From Capsicum annuum (Eukaryota > Streptophyta > Magnoliopsida > Solanales > Solanaceae), in NCBI RefSeq assembly GCF_002878395.1, contig NC_061119.1, positions 20,933,588 through 20,997,587 of the forward strand: a stretch of DNA of 64,000 bases, written 5' to 3'. The position numbers were made by a program, and so were the translations under genes. Under the pieces are notes generated by a model, which saw only the letters and a list, made by a program, of their open reading frames with translations, did no database searches and had not been told where the DNA came from. Shown here piece after piece: positions 33,111-42,590 of this stretch. Numbering within the stretch: the first letter of the stretch is position 1; the number at the start of each line of letters is the position of its first letter.

Positions 33111-34901
33111 ATGAACTAAGAAGAATTTATAATAGATGAAAATATATATATGAAAACCATGAAGGATTAAAATAAATATAGTATTTTCTAATCTAGGGAG
33201 AAGGTATAAGAAAATAGGTGAACATTTATATTTAATGTTAGATAAAGAAGAATTAAAATTAGAAGATAAATTGACAGCTATGGTGAGAACAGAAAAAGAA
33301 AATGAAGAAATAGATAGAAAAAAGGAAATAGAAAAAATAAAACAACAAACTACAGAAGAAGTACAAAAATTAGAAGAAACTAAAAATAGTAGGATTGTTG
33401 AATTAGAAAAAGAACTACAAATGCTAAAGGATCTCTATGAAAAAAGACAGAAAGAAAAAAAAGAAAAAGATAAAGAGAAAAAATTATTAAATGAGATAAA
33501 TCAATTTAAAGAAAAATTAGAAATAAACAATAAAGAAATAGAAACAAAAGAATTAGAAATTAATACAATAGATGTTAAAGAAACAGATAATTATGATTCT
33601 GAAGGTAGTGAAACATATACAGAAATCTTAACAAATACAAAAAATTTAGGAATCAATGGAAAACAAGAAGTAATTAATGAAGAAAATTTAGAAAATATAA
33701 ACACAGAATTAAACACTCTTGATAAAAAAAAAAGATGAAAATATAAAAAATGTAATACCTAAAAACATCAGAAATAAGAAAACTTGCATATTATAAGAAT
33801 AAGTTTAAAAGATATAATCTAAAGAATGAATATGACAAATGGACACCAAAACAAATTGTTAATAAAAATTATACTTTTCAGACTTAGATTGTCTGATAAA
33901 TACAGAAAAAAACAATACAATTATGGATATGATATATGACAAAATAATTATTAGATAATAATATAAATATAACAGATGCACCAGAATATATAGAAAGAAC
34001 ACTAATAGAAATAGTGAAATTATTGTTTTTAAATCTAACTGAAAATAGTAAAAGGGTATTAAGAACTGATAAACCTACAGAAGAAACATTATCAACAACA
34101 ACATTAACACCTATAAAATTATTAAAAAAATATGAAACTGCTATAAAAGACGAATTTAGTAGCATGACAACAACATAAAAAGAACAAAATGAAGAGAAAA
34201 ATACAAATAGGAATTTAATGTTAAAATTAACAATATGTAATATGTGCTATGTAGATGAATATTATTATAAAGGAGCATATAATACAGAAGAAAGTAAAGA
34301 AATAAAAAAATTATATTTTAGTAAATTACCTGAACCATTTAGTTTAAAAATAATAAAAAGTTGGGATGAAGCAAAAATAGTAGATACTATAGGAGTAAAA
34401 ATAAAATTTTTACAACAATGGTATAGAAACCTATGTGAAAAATATAGAAAAAAAATAAAAATAGAAAAAACATTAATAAGAAATTTAACATGTTGCAAAG
34501 ATAAAATATTACCTCAATTTGGATGCAAAGAAAGATATTATAAGAAAAGAAAAAGACATAAGAAATATAAGAAATACAAGAAATTAAAATATAAATATAA
34601 AAAACCAAGAAAAATATATTATGTAAAAAATTATAAAAATAAAAGACCATATAAGAAAAAGAAATCTATAAAAGAATGGACTTGTTATAATTGCGGAAAA
34701 TTAGGAAATTTAGCTAGAGATTGTAAATTACCTAAAAACCCAAAAAATAAACAAATATCAGAAATATAAATAGAAAATACAGAATATATGCAGATAGATT
34801 ATATAGATTACGAATTAGAAAGTGAAGACAATATGTATGAAATTTTAGAAAATGAAATAGATAATGAAATAGATAGCGAATTAGACGAATTAAATGACTG
34901 A
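33111..34901 (+). pseudogene. EPRV capsid protein ORF
   Basis: Only copy with its 3' half. ATG at 33,111 is followed by a stop two codons later. N-terminal third: long charged coiled coil (open 33,235-33,738), then a frameshift in an A-run near 33,725 and decayed sequence. Middle (34,218-34,500): capsid core with I-C-N-M-C-Y-V-D-E-Y-Y and KLPEPF. Then a very basic lysine/tyrosine tract (34,545-34,670) and a knuckle C-Y-N-C-G-K-L-G-N-L-A-R-D-C at 34,682-34,723, where the CCHC histidine is asparagine. An acidic C-terminus ends at 34,901. This arrangement (basic tract, knuckle, acidic end) is typical of Caulimoviridae capsid proteins, which package the DNA genome. Confidence 0.83.
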
Positions 34902-36153
34902 AGAAGATATACAAATAAACCAAATAACTGAAGAAGATATAAAAAGAATAACAAAAGAAAAATATTTAAATGATGAAGGAACAGATCAAAAAATTAATAT
35001 TTGATAATAATATATTTGATGAAACAAAAGGAAATGAGTTAGACTTAAGTGTAGAAAAAATATTTAAAATACCAATAATAAAAAATATATTTACTAGGAA
35101 AAAGTAATAATATTATGTAGTAAGTCAAAAGGAACATGTAATAGACTATAGATATGCAAAAGGTAAAGCTAGTATACCACTAGTAACAAAAAGAATAATT
35201 AATAAAGAAATAAATGATATAAAAAGTAGAGACCCAATAAAATATCTATACCTTGGAGGTATAGAGATATTAATAAATGCATGTTTTAGAGAAGGAATAG
35301 ATACACCAATAGAATTATATTTAGCAGATGATAGAATTATAAAACCTATTGAAAAAAGTATAATAACTGCCATAAAAGGAAATTTAATATACCAAAAATT
35401 TAAATTTATAATAAGTACGAACTATTCAGTAGCAATAACAGATAAAAATATAAATAAATCATTAGTATTATATTGGAAAATATCAGGAACTCTAACTAAC
35501 CCCAAGAAGTAAAATATTTACAGCAACATGTAAAAATCTATATGTATTAACAACAAAACATAAAATAATGGAAAAAATAAAATTAATAAAATACAAATAG
35601 AAAGTCCTTTAGAACAATTCGTCAAAACAATTGATAATAATAATTATATTTACAGAAATATAGACATAGAAGAAGATTTAGAAATACTAAATGATAGAAT
35701 AAGTACAACAAAAAGAATAGCTTATGAAAAATCAGAACCATCAAGTTAATCAAAAAGAACAAGTTATGAAACAAGTTTAATAGTTAATTTAAACCAATAT
35801 TACATAACAGGAACAATAAATGAAAAAAAATATTTAATACTCTTAAATACAGGACAAGAAGAAAATTATATAGCAAAATATCTAGTAAAAAATGAGAAAA
35901 TAAAATTTGATAATAATATATGCCCAGATCTACCAAGAAGCTTAATAAATGCTAAAAATATAGCAGAAAAAAAATAACAATAGGAGTTAGAAAAATAAAA
36001 ATAGAATTTGAAAGAAAGAAAGAAATGTAAAAAACAGAAATAATATTAGGAATAAAATGGTTAGAACAAGTAAAACCATTTAATATAGAGCACACACAAT
36101 TATCTATAACATATAACAAAGAGAAATTATTCTTAAGAAGAGTTTTAACATGA
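34894..36153 (+). pseudogene. EPRV movement protein ORF with C-terminal retropepsin-like domain
   Basis: ATG at 34,894 overlaps the capsid stop (ATGACTGA). N-terminal part to about 35,510 is a 30K-superfamily movement protein: Y-L-Y-L-G-G-I-E-I-L, then C-F-R-E-G-I-D-T-P-I-E, then L-A-D-D-R-I, ahead of a strand-rich region. Such proteins carry virus between cells through plasmodesmata. The same frame continues past one TAA (near 35,747) into a retropepsin-like domain: Y-L-I-L-L-N-T-G at 35,832-35,855 (asparagine at the catalytic aspartate) and I-I-L-G-I-K-W-L-E-Q-V-K-P near 36,040. It ends at a TGA (36,151) also present in segment I. Frameshift near 35,000 and stops present. Confidence 0.8.
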
Positions 36154-36154
36154 T

Positions 36155-38064
36155 ATGAAAATATATGTACTAATAAAGATAGTAGTAGAAGGATGTTACA
36201 GTAAATATTATACACTTATGATAGATACAAGAGCAGAAGCTAATTTATGCAGGTATAGTTGTTTACCAGAAAGTAAATGGGATAAATTAAAAAACACCAA
36301 TAATAGTTAAAGGATTTAATAACGAAGGAAACTTAATTACTTATAAAGCTAAGAATGTGAAAACACAAGTAAGGGATAAAATATTAACAATAGAACAAAT
36401 CTATAATTATGAGCTAACATCAAAAGATATACTTTTAGGAATGCTGTTTTTAGATAAATTATACCCACATATAATAAATAGAATAAATTGATGGTTTACA
36501 ACACCATATAAATAGAAAGTAAGAGCAAAAAGAGTTATTAATAAAATAAGAAAGAAAACTGATTGGATAGAAGGAAGTCAAAAAATTACATAAAAATTAG
36601 ACAATATAAAAAATACTAAAGATACAATAGAACTGGTCGTATTTTCAATAAATAACAAGGAAATAACTATATTTTCAATAAATAAGATAGAAATAATTAA
36701 GAAAAAATAAGAACAATTATATAGTGAAGATCCATTAAAAGGATGGGAAAAACATAAAACCACTATAGAAATTGAATTAATGGATAAAAATAGCATAATA
36801 ACCCAGAAACCATTAACATATAATTTTGATGATTTAAAAGAATTTAAAATGCATATAGAAGAATTATTAGAAAAACAATATATACAAAAAAGTAAAAGTA
36901 AACATAATAGCCCAGCATTTATCTTAAATAAACATAGTGAACAAAAAAGAGGAAAACGCAGGATGGTTATTGATTATAGAAATTTAAATGCAAAAACTAT
37001 GACTTATAATTACCCAATACCAAAAAAGATATTAAAAATAAGACAAATACAAGGATATAATTATTTTAGTAAATTTGATTGTAAATCAGGATTTTACCAT
37101 TTAAAGTTAGAAGAAGAATCTAAGGAATTAACCGCATTTACGGTACCACAATGATTTTATTAATGGAATGTAGTACCATTTGGATATACAAATACACCAG
37201 GTAGATATCAACATTTTATGGATAGTTATTTTAAACAATTACCTAATTTTATAGTATACATAGATGATATACTATTATATACAAAAACAAAAGAAGAACA
37301 TTTAAAATTATTAGAACAATTTACAGATATAATAGAAAAATCGAGAATAATTTTAAGTGAGAAGAAAGTAGAAATTATGAAAAATTAGATAAAATTTTTA
37401 TGAATACAAATAGATAAAAGTGGAGTCAAAATACAACAACATATAGTCCAAAAATTAATAAATTCAGAAGAAGAATTAGATACAAAAAAGAAATTACAAT
37501 CATTTTTAGGATTAGTAAATCAAGTAAGAGATTATATTCCAAAATTAGCAGATAACTTAAAACCATTACAGAAAAATTTTTAAAAGGATGTAGAATATAG
37601 ATATAATGAAGAAGACAAAAAACAGGTACAGAAAATAAAATCACTTTGTAAAAAATTACCAAAATTACAATTTCCAGATGAAAATAAAAAATTTACATAT
37701 ATAGTAGAAGCTGATGCAAGTGAATATAGTTATGGAGAAGTACTCATATATAGATAAGAAGAAGAAAAATTAGAACATTATTGTAGATATTATTCAGGAA
37801 CGTTTAACGAAACAAAAATAAAATGAGAAATAAATAGAAAAGAATTATGTTCTTTATATAAATGTTTAATAGCATTTGAACCATATATCGTGTATAACAT
37901 GTTTATTGTTAGAACAGATAATACACAGGTAAGATGGTGGCTAACAAGAAAAATACAAAACTTAGTTACAACAAAGGAAATTCGGAGACTAGTATATACT
38001 GAATTTTACATTTACAATGGAAGTAATCAATACTAATAAAAATATCATTGCAGATTACTTATAA
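36155..38064 (+). pseudogene. pol: EPRV pol: protease 2, reverse transcriptase, RNaseH (fullest copy)
   Basis: ATG at 36,155, one base after the upstream TGA. Retropepsin: Y-T-L-M-I-D-T-R-A near 36,210 (glycine of DTG changed to arginine) and I-L-L-G-M-L-F-L near 36,430. RT: open block 36,780-37,154 with RRMVIDYRNLNAKT and FSKFDCKSGFYHLKLEEESK, then Y-I-D-D-I-L-L-Y at about 37,257. RNaseH from 37,660: A-D-A-S-E-Y-S-Y-G, then E in the REINRKEL-like stretch, R-T-D-N near 37,915, and A-D-Y-L at 38,050. Several single-base stops (for example 37,150 and 37,386). No integrase. Makes viral DNA from the pregenomic RNA in intact relatives. Confidence 0.88.
38031..38053 (+). promoter_or_regulatory. Branch point and 3' splice site ahead of the transactivator ORF (second copy)
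   Basis: TACTAAT at 38,031-38,037 and TTGCAG at 38,048-38,053; the following frame is that of the transactivator-like ORF. Partner donors are at 30,893 (leader upstream) and, in the next tandem copy, 39,765. Confidence 0.58.
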
Positions 38065-39303
38065 AGACAAAGCTACTCAAACTGACTTACCAATAGAACA
38101 GGTTGATGCCAAATATACCCAGACTGACTTATTACTCCAAATGTTTAAGCAAATAGAGTTATTACAAGAATGAGTTATTACACTATCTACTGAAGTTATA
38201 AATGTAAAAGTGCAAGTCGAGCACTATAACAAAATAAGATACTGTGCAGGAAGAGCACATTAAAAAACTAGACCTAGAAGGTGACGATGAGAAACACCTT
38301 AAAACTCAAATTACTGACGTAACTTCAATTATAGCTACAGGTACATCTAAAGGAAAAAATATAGTCACTAAAAATAGACCTGAAATACCAAAGAAAAAGT
38401 ATTATAACCTCAGCCAAATATTTTCAAAACCATATACACCAAATATACAAAATTTAGAAGCATTTGCACCTTCCCAGATACATATATATTCTGAATCACT
38501 TAACCAAGAAAAACAGATATACAACTATTCTTCTCGTAAATACATTGACAACATACACACCTTACAAACCTTATTAAATACCAAACCTAATTAAAGTGAA
38601 GAGCTAGCCGCATAACAAAAAGGATATATTACCCAGAAATGCCAAAATTACAATAAACTTATTTCCTTACCAGGTACAAGCCCAAATTTTATTACTTCAT
38701 GTTATTATTATGGATTATTATCTACGGTTTACACAAAGTGTTAGCAGGGATCACAGAAATTTACAAAGAATTTATGAATTACAAGAGAATTACCAACGGA
38801 CAGTTATTCTATGTTCGATTTAATTCTGCACTAGTAGAAATATTATTCGACGAAATTAAACAGACTATTAATGTAGTCAAAATGGGTATGACTAGAGATT
38901 ATATTATTCCGTAAGAAATATGTGAACAGACCGAGATACCAAAAACGCAGATACCAGCATTTTACCGCAACAAAAGAGTTATTGGAATAAGCAATTTATT
39001 ATCTGAGTTACTTAATAGTTATTCAAATAAAAAATTAGTTTGGATATATAATTCAAGGAATCAAGCATTTATTTATTCAACTTGCAAAAAAGTTAGAGAC
39101 CATGACATGAAAGAACTTAGAAAATGGGGATTAACACTTATCAGACCAGAAGAACAACCGTTAATAAGATCTATCAGTAAGGGAATTATTTTAGAAGAAG
39201 CTATGGACAAATTTTGTGAAAAAGTTGGCCAAAAACACAAGACCACATATGCAGCAGATGTAGTGGCAAGCACAACTTTATTCCAGATGTGATGCTACAC
39301 TGA
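38054..39303 (+). pseudogene. EPRV transactivator/viroplasmin-like ORF, second tandem copy
   Basis: Same organisation as 29,167-30,428: coiled coil, acidic linker (open 38,244-38,594), globular region (open 38,699-38,914 and 39,107-39,292). The C-terminal cysteine pair is lost through a frameshift near 39,240. TGA at 39,301. In-frame stops near 38,062 and 38,171. Confidence 0.63.
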
Positions 39304-39381
39304 AAAGAAGATAGAAAAACAACAGATACGACAAAAAAGAAAGCAACAGAGCAAAATAATAGAGATAAAAGACAAGATATT

Positions 39382-39419
39382 AAATTATGAAAGCGATATG
39401 TAACAAACTTTCACAATTT
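39382..39419. other. Inverted repeat upstream of the EPRV promoter, second tandem copy
   Basis: AAATTATGAAAG and CTTTCACAATTT; one mismatch compared with the perfect stems at 24,623 and 30,508. Confidence 0.65.
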
Positions 39420-39593
39420 TCTTTACGTAAATTATTAGAAACTATTGTATAGTTTGACTATTATTAGTTTAAAACATTAATAGTTTTTGTATTTTTAAAT
39501 ACTTTTGTATAGTAAAGTAGGTTAGGTAGAAGACTTTGGGTAAAAAGTTTTAGGAACGTGTAAAATTAGAGATACTTTTGTAAAATTTCAGAT

Positions 39594-39602
39594 TATAAAT
39601 AG
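39594..39602 (+). promoter_or_regulatory. EPRV promoter TATA box, second tandem copy
   Basis: TATAAATAG in the conserved context; downstream poly(A) signal mutated to AACAAA near 39,670. Confidence 0.68.
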
Positions 39603-39710
39603 AAGGCATCGGAGGCAGAATGAAGGTAAGCCTTCATGCGTTGAAGCAAAAAATTCTCTCTTTTCTACAACAAATATTTTGATTATTTATTAAAAAATAG
39701 GTATATTTCA

Positions 39711-39794
39711 ATGGAAAAATATAAGGAGGAACAAAACTTAGAATTATCAAACCTACCAGAACAGGTATATTCATTTACTATTATGAATAGCTAA
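39711..39794 (+). CDS. EPRV leader sORF carrying an in-phase splice donor (best copy)
   Basis: 27 codons, ATG at 39,711, TAA at 39,792. Codon 18 is CAG (39,762-39,764) followed directly by GTATAT, a good 5' splice site (CAG|GTATAT) in phase 0. The acceptor at the transactivator-like ORF (TTGCAG|ATT) is also phase 0 and that ORF has no ATG of its own, so the simplest reading is that this sORF supplies its start by splicing, as sORF1 does for ORF4 in rice tungro bacilliform virus. ATG and donor are each conserved in two of three copies. Splicing itself is inference. Confidence 0.62.
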   Translation: MEKYKEEQNLELSNLPEQVYSFTIMNS

Positions 39795-40146
39795 ATTTCT
39801 AATTCCTAACAATCATGATATGATAAAATAAGTTTCATGTTAGTTACTTTATAATAGAATTATACGAAGAATAGCATGTTAAGAAGTTTATTAGCAAAGT
39901 AGATACGGAGAAAATCCCCTAAGAACTATGCCATACTAAAGGTGAAACCAATGAGGCAAGAAGCCGTGGTGGGGAGTAGCCAGAGTTGAGGCACTGTTTA
40001 AGGGAAAAGTATCTGGATTACCATGCTAATAGTGACCAACGAACATGTTATTTAAGAATAATCTAGTATATAGTAATCTAATATGATCATATTTTGTTAT
40101 GTGTATGATTGAAGGAAATATTTTGATAATAGAAATTTTATGAAAA

Positions 40147-40350
40147 ATGAATAATTATTTATTTGACAAAGTTGTAGATAAATTGAAAATACTTATTTTA
40201 TATGCACTTAAGCATATAGAAGTAGTAGATATAAGAAAAATCATATTAGAAAAAGCATTCGGTAAATATGATATGACTAGAATAATTACATACCACAAAT
40301 ACCTAATTACACTTATAAACACATATACCAAACCTACTTGTCAACCATGA
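40147..40350 (+). CDS. EPRV small ORF A1, second tandem copy
   Basis: 67 codons; the tail differs from segment I because of a one-base deletion near 40,285 compensated further on. TGA at 40,348 overlaps the B1 ATG (40,347) as ATGA, as in segment I. Confidence 0.6.
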   Translation: MNNYLFDKVVDKLKILILYALKHIEVVDIRKIILEKAFGKYDMTRIITYHKYLITLINTYTKPTCQP

Positions 40351-40551
40351 TAAATTACGTATATTTAGAATTTTGGAAAAAAGATATGAGAAACATACAA
40401 TTAGTAGAAAAAAATGAAAACAAATTTAGACAAATACATGGAAACTAAAGATATAAAATATATAGAATTCCTTAATGGAAATATGCAAGAGTTACTTAGA
40501 CTAAAACAAACAACTGAAAAATATTATGAAAAAGCATTTAATCCAGCCTAA
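40347..40551 (+). pseudogene. EPRV small ORF B1, second tandem copy
   Basis: Starts M-I-N-Y-V-Y-L-E-F-W-K-K-D; shifted near 40,412 in an A-run. TAA at 40,549 lies immediately before the A2 ATG. Confidence 0.55.
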
Positions 40552-40740
40552 ATGACAGATGACATTAAAATACTTGTTTTATATATACTTAGAGATATAA
40601 AAATTATAGACATAAAGAAAATAATATGGGGTAAATTACAAGATTATGAAGAGGAAGAATTATTAAACAGTATAGAAAACTTACGCATATATTATGAACA
40701 TCAATATTATTTAGATTCAGATGGATATTATAAAGACTAA
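40552..40740 (+). CDS. EPRV small ORF A2, second tandem copy
   Basis: 62 codons, intact; M-T-D-D-I-K-I-L-V-L-Y-I-L then IIDIKKIIW, paralogous to A1. Stop followed two bases later by the C ATG. Confidence 0.65.
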   Translation: MTDDIKILVLYILRDIKIIDIKKIIWGKLQDYEEEELLNSIENLRIYYEHQYYLDSDGYYKD

Positions 40741-40742
40741 AA

Positions 40743-41008
40743 ATGTCAGGATATATTAAGAAAATTAGAGCAAACCAAGAAGACCTACATAAAGAAATTA
40801 ATTATAGAAAACAAATTAGAGAAATAATGGAAAATCTAATAGAAAAATTAAAATGGATAGACGAAACCTTAAAAAATCTAGAAAAAAGCAAAGATAAAAG
40901 TTTAGATAGAGAACAAAAAGAAATAGTTAGTAGCTTAAATATAACCTCAAACAAGATATTAAATATAGTACAAATATAATAGATTATTATACATTTACTT
41001 TAGAATAA
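40743..41008 (+). pseudogene. EPRV small ORF C, second tandem copy
   Basis: Open for 78 codons (to 40,979) but shifted near 40,935; the family frame ends TAA at 41,006-41,008, one base before the B2 ATG at 41,010. Confidence 0.58.
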
Positions 41009-41009
41009 A

Positions 41010-41350
41010 ATGATAAACTATGAATATCTAAAATATTGGAAATAAGAAATAGAAGAAGTAAGATTAACAGAAAACCTTATAAAAACAAATTTAATTAAAT
41101 ACTTTTAAACAAAAGATATAGAATATTTAGAATATCTTAAAAATAATATAGAAGATTTACAAAAACTAAGAGAAAAAACTAAAGAATATTATAGCAAAGC
41201 ATTTAATCAACTACCATTTAATCACCACCCCCTCAAAATATGAATATCAGTAAAATTCAATATATTAATAAAATATATAAAAATAAAAAATACAAGAATG
41301 AAGAAAAACAGGTAATGAATATTACTACAAAGAATTTAACAATTACATAA
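41010..41350 (+). pseudogene. EPRV small ORFs B2 and D, second tandem copy
   Basis: B2 (41,010-41,243) has an in-frame TAA near 41,040 and a frameshift near 41,100; its TGA overlaps the D ATG (41,240). D (41,240-41,350) is open. Arrangement as at 32,143-32,479. Confidence 0.52.
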
Positions 41351-41354
41351 ATTA

Positions 41355-41536
41355 ATGGATACATCTTACGAAAAGAATAAATCATTAAAAGAAATCAAAA
41401 CCCAACTATATAGCTTATACCTAGAATACAAAAGGTTACATAATACTAACGAGGATCCTAAAACACTAGATAATTTAATTACGATAATATCTAATATAGA
41501 TATGAATTAATAAAACATCTTAAGTCAAGAAGATAA
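41355..41536 (+). pseudogene. EPRV small ORF E, second tandem copy
   Basis: Starts M-D-T-S-Y-E-K-N-K-S-L-K-E-I; a short deletion near 41,493 shifts the end. Two intact copies exist elsewhere. Confidence 0.55.
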
Positions 41537-41711
41537 AAATAAAAATTATTCCAATCAATAATATTCACAAAATACATTATATAAAAATAAATACCTACAA
41601 ACCTAATAAATATGTATTATCTAGTAAACTTACCGTTATCTAGTAAACTTACCGCGCCTAATTCGTACCCCCTACAATTGGATGAGATTTATTCCCCAAA
41701 ATATTATTTAA

Positions 41712-41924
41712 ATGAATAACGTACAAAAATATAAAGAATTAAAACAAATAATATCTGAAAAACCTAAAGAATTAAAAATAAGGTTAGAAAGACTACAGTA
41801 TAATATAATTGTCGGAGTTAGTAAACACTTAATAAATGCACAAAAAGAAGAAATGTCAAATTTAGAATCAACAATAGATAGTCTAGAATATACATACCAA
41901 CATGATCTATTATCAATTAAATAA
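41712..41924 (+). CDS. EPRV small ORF F, second tandem copy (intact)
   Basis: 70 codons between the (deleted) primer-site region and the capsid ORF. Lysine/glutamate-rich helical protein with a coiled-coil-like end (EEMSNLESTIDSLEYTYQHD). First ORF after genome position 1. No known domain. Confidence 0.6.
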   Translation: MNNVQKYKELKQIISEKPKELKIRLERLQYNIIVGVSKHLINAQKEEMSNLESTIDSLEYTYQHDLLSIK

Positions 41925-41927
41925 AAA

Positions 41928-42590
41928 ATTAACAAAGAAGAATTTATAACAGATGAAAACTATGAAGGATTAAAAATAAAAATAGTATTTTCTAATTTAG
42001 GGAGAAGGTATAAGAAAATAGGTGAACATTTATATTTAATGTTAAATAAAGAAGAATTAAAATTAGGAGATAAATTAACAGCTATGGTGAGAATAGAAAA
42101 AGAAAATGAAGAAATAGATAGAAAAAAGGAAATAGAAAAAATAAAACAACAAACTACAGAAGAAATACGAAAATTAGAAGAAATTAAAAATAGTAGGATT
42201 GCAGAATTAGAAAAAGAACTACAAATGCTAAAGGATCTGTATGAAAAAAGACAGAAAGAAAAAAAAGAAAAAGATAAAGAACAAAAATTATTAAATGATA
42301 TAAATCAATTTAAAGAAAAATTAGAAATAAACAATAAAGGAATAAAAAACAAGGAATTAGAAATTAATACCATAGATGTTGAAGAAACAGATAATTATTA
42401 TTCGAAACATAGTGAAACATATACAAAAATCTTAACAAATACAAAAAATTTAGAAATCAATGAAAAACAAGAAGTAATTAATGAAGAAAACCTAGAAAAT
42501 ATAAACAAGGAAATAAACACTCTTGATAAAAAAGAAGATGAAAATATAAAAAATATAATACCTAAAACATCAGAAATAAGAAAACCTACA
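41928..42590 (+). pseudogene. EPRV capsid ORF, 5' fragment at the right end of the array
   Basis: Capsid start lost (ATT where the first copy has ATG). Coiled coil open at 42,039-42,590 (ELEKELQMLKDLYEKRQKEK region), matching 33,235-33,760. Cut at about 42,586-42,590, where element L LTR sequence resumes. Confidence 0.75.

Larger units (their letters stand above)
22431..42590. mobile_element. Endogenous pararetrovirus (Caulimoviridae) array: inverted plus tandem copies
   Basis: About 20 kb of very AT-rich DNA. Segment I (about 22,431-28,140) is on the minus strand. Segment II (28,149-42,590) is on the plus strand and holds about 1.6 genome lengths head-to-tail. Homologous points recur 8,815 bases apart (ATG of ORF F at 32,897 and 41,712), giving a unit of about 8.8 kb. 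Diagnostic content: 30K-type movement protein, retropepsin, caulimovirid RT/RNaseH without integrase, coiled-coil capsid with basic tract and CCHC knuckle, tRNA-Met primer site. All copies carry disabling stops and frameshifts. Genus is unresolved; the ORF order is closest to cavemo-/solendovirus-type layouts. Confidence 0.93.

Noticed and set aside
33884..34650. Minus-strand hydrophobic frames opposite the capsid ORF
   Set aside because: Long lysine-rich, AT-rich coding sequence yields phenylalanine/leucine/isoleucine-rich frames on the other strand; they are shadows.
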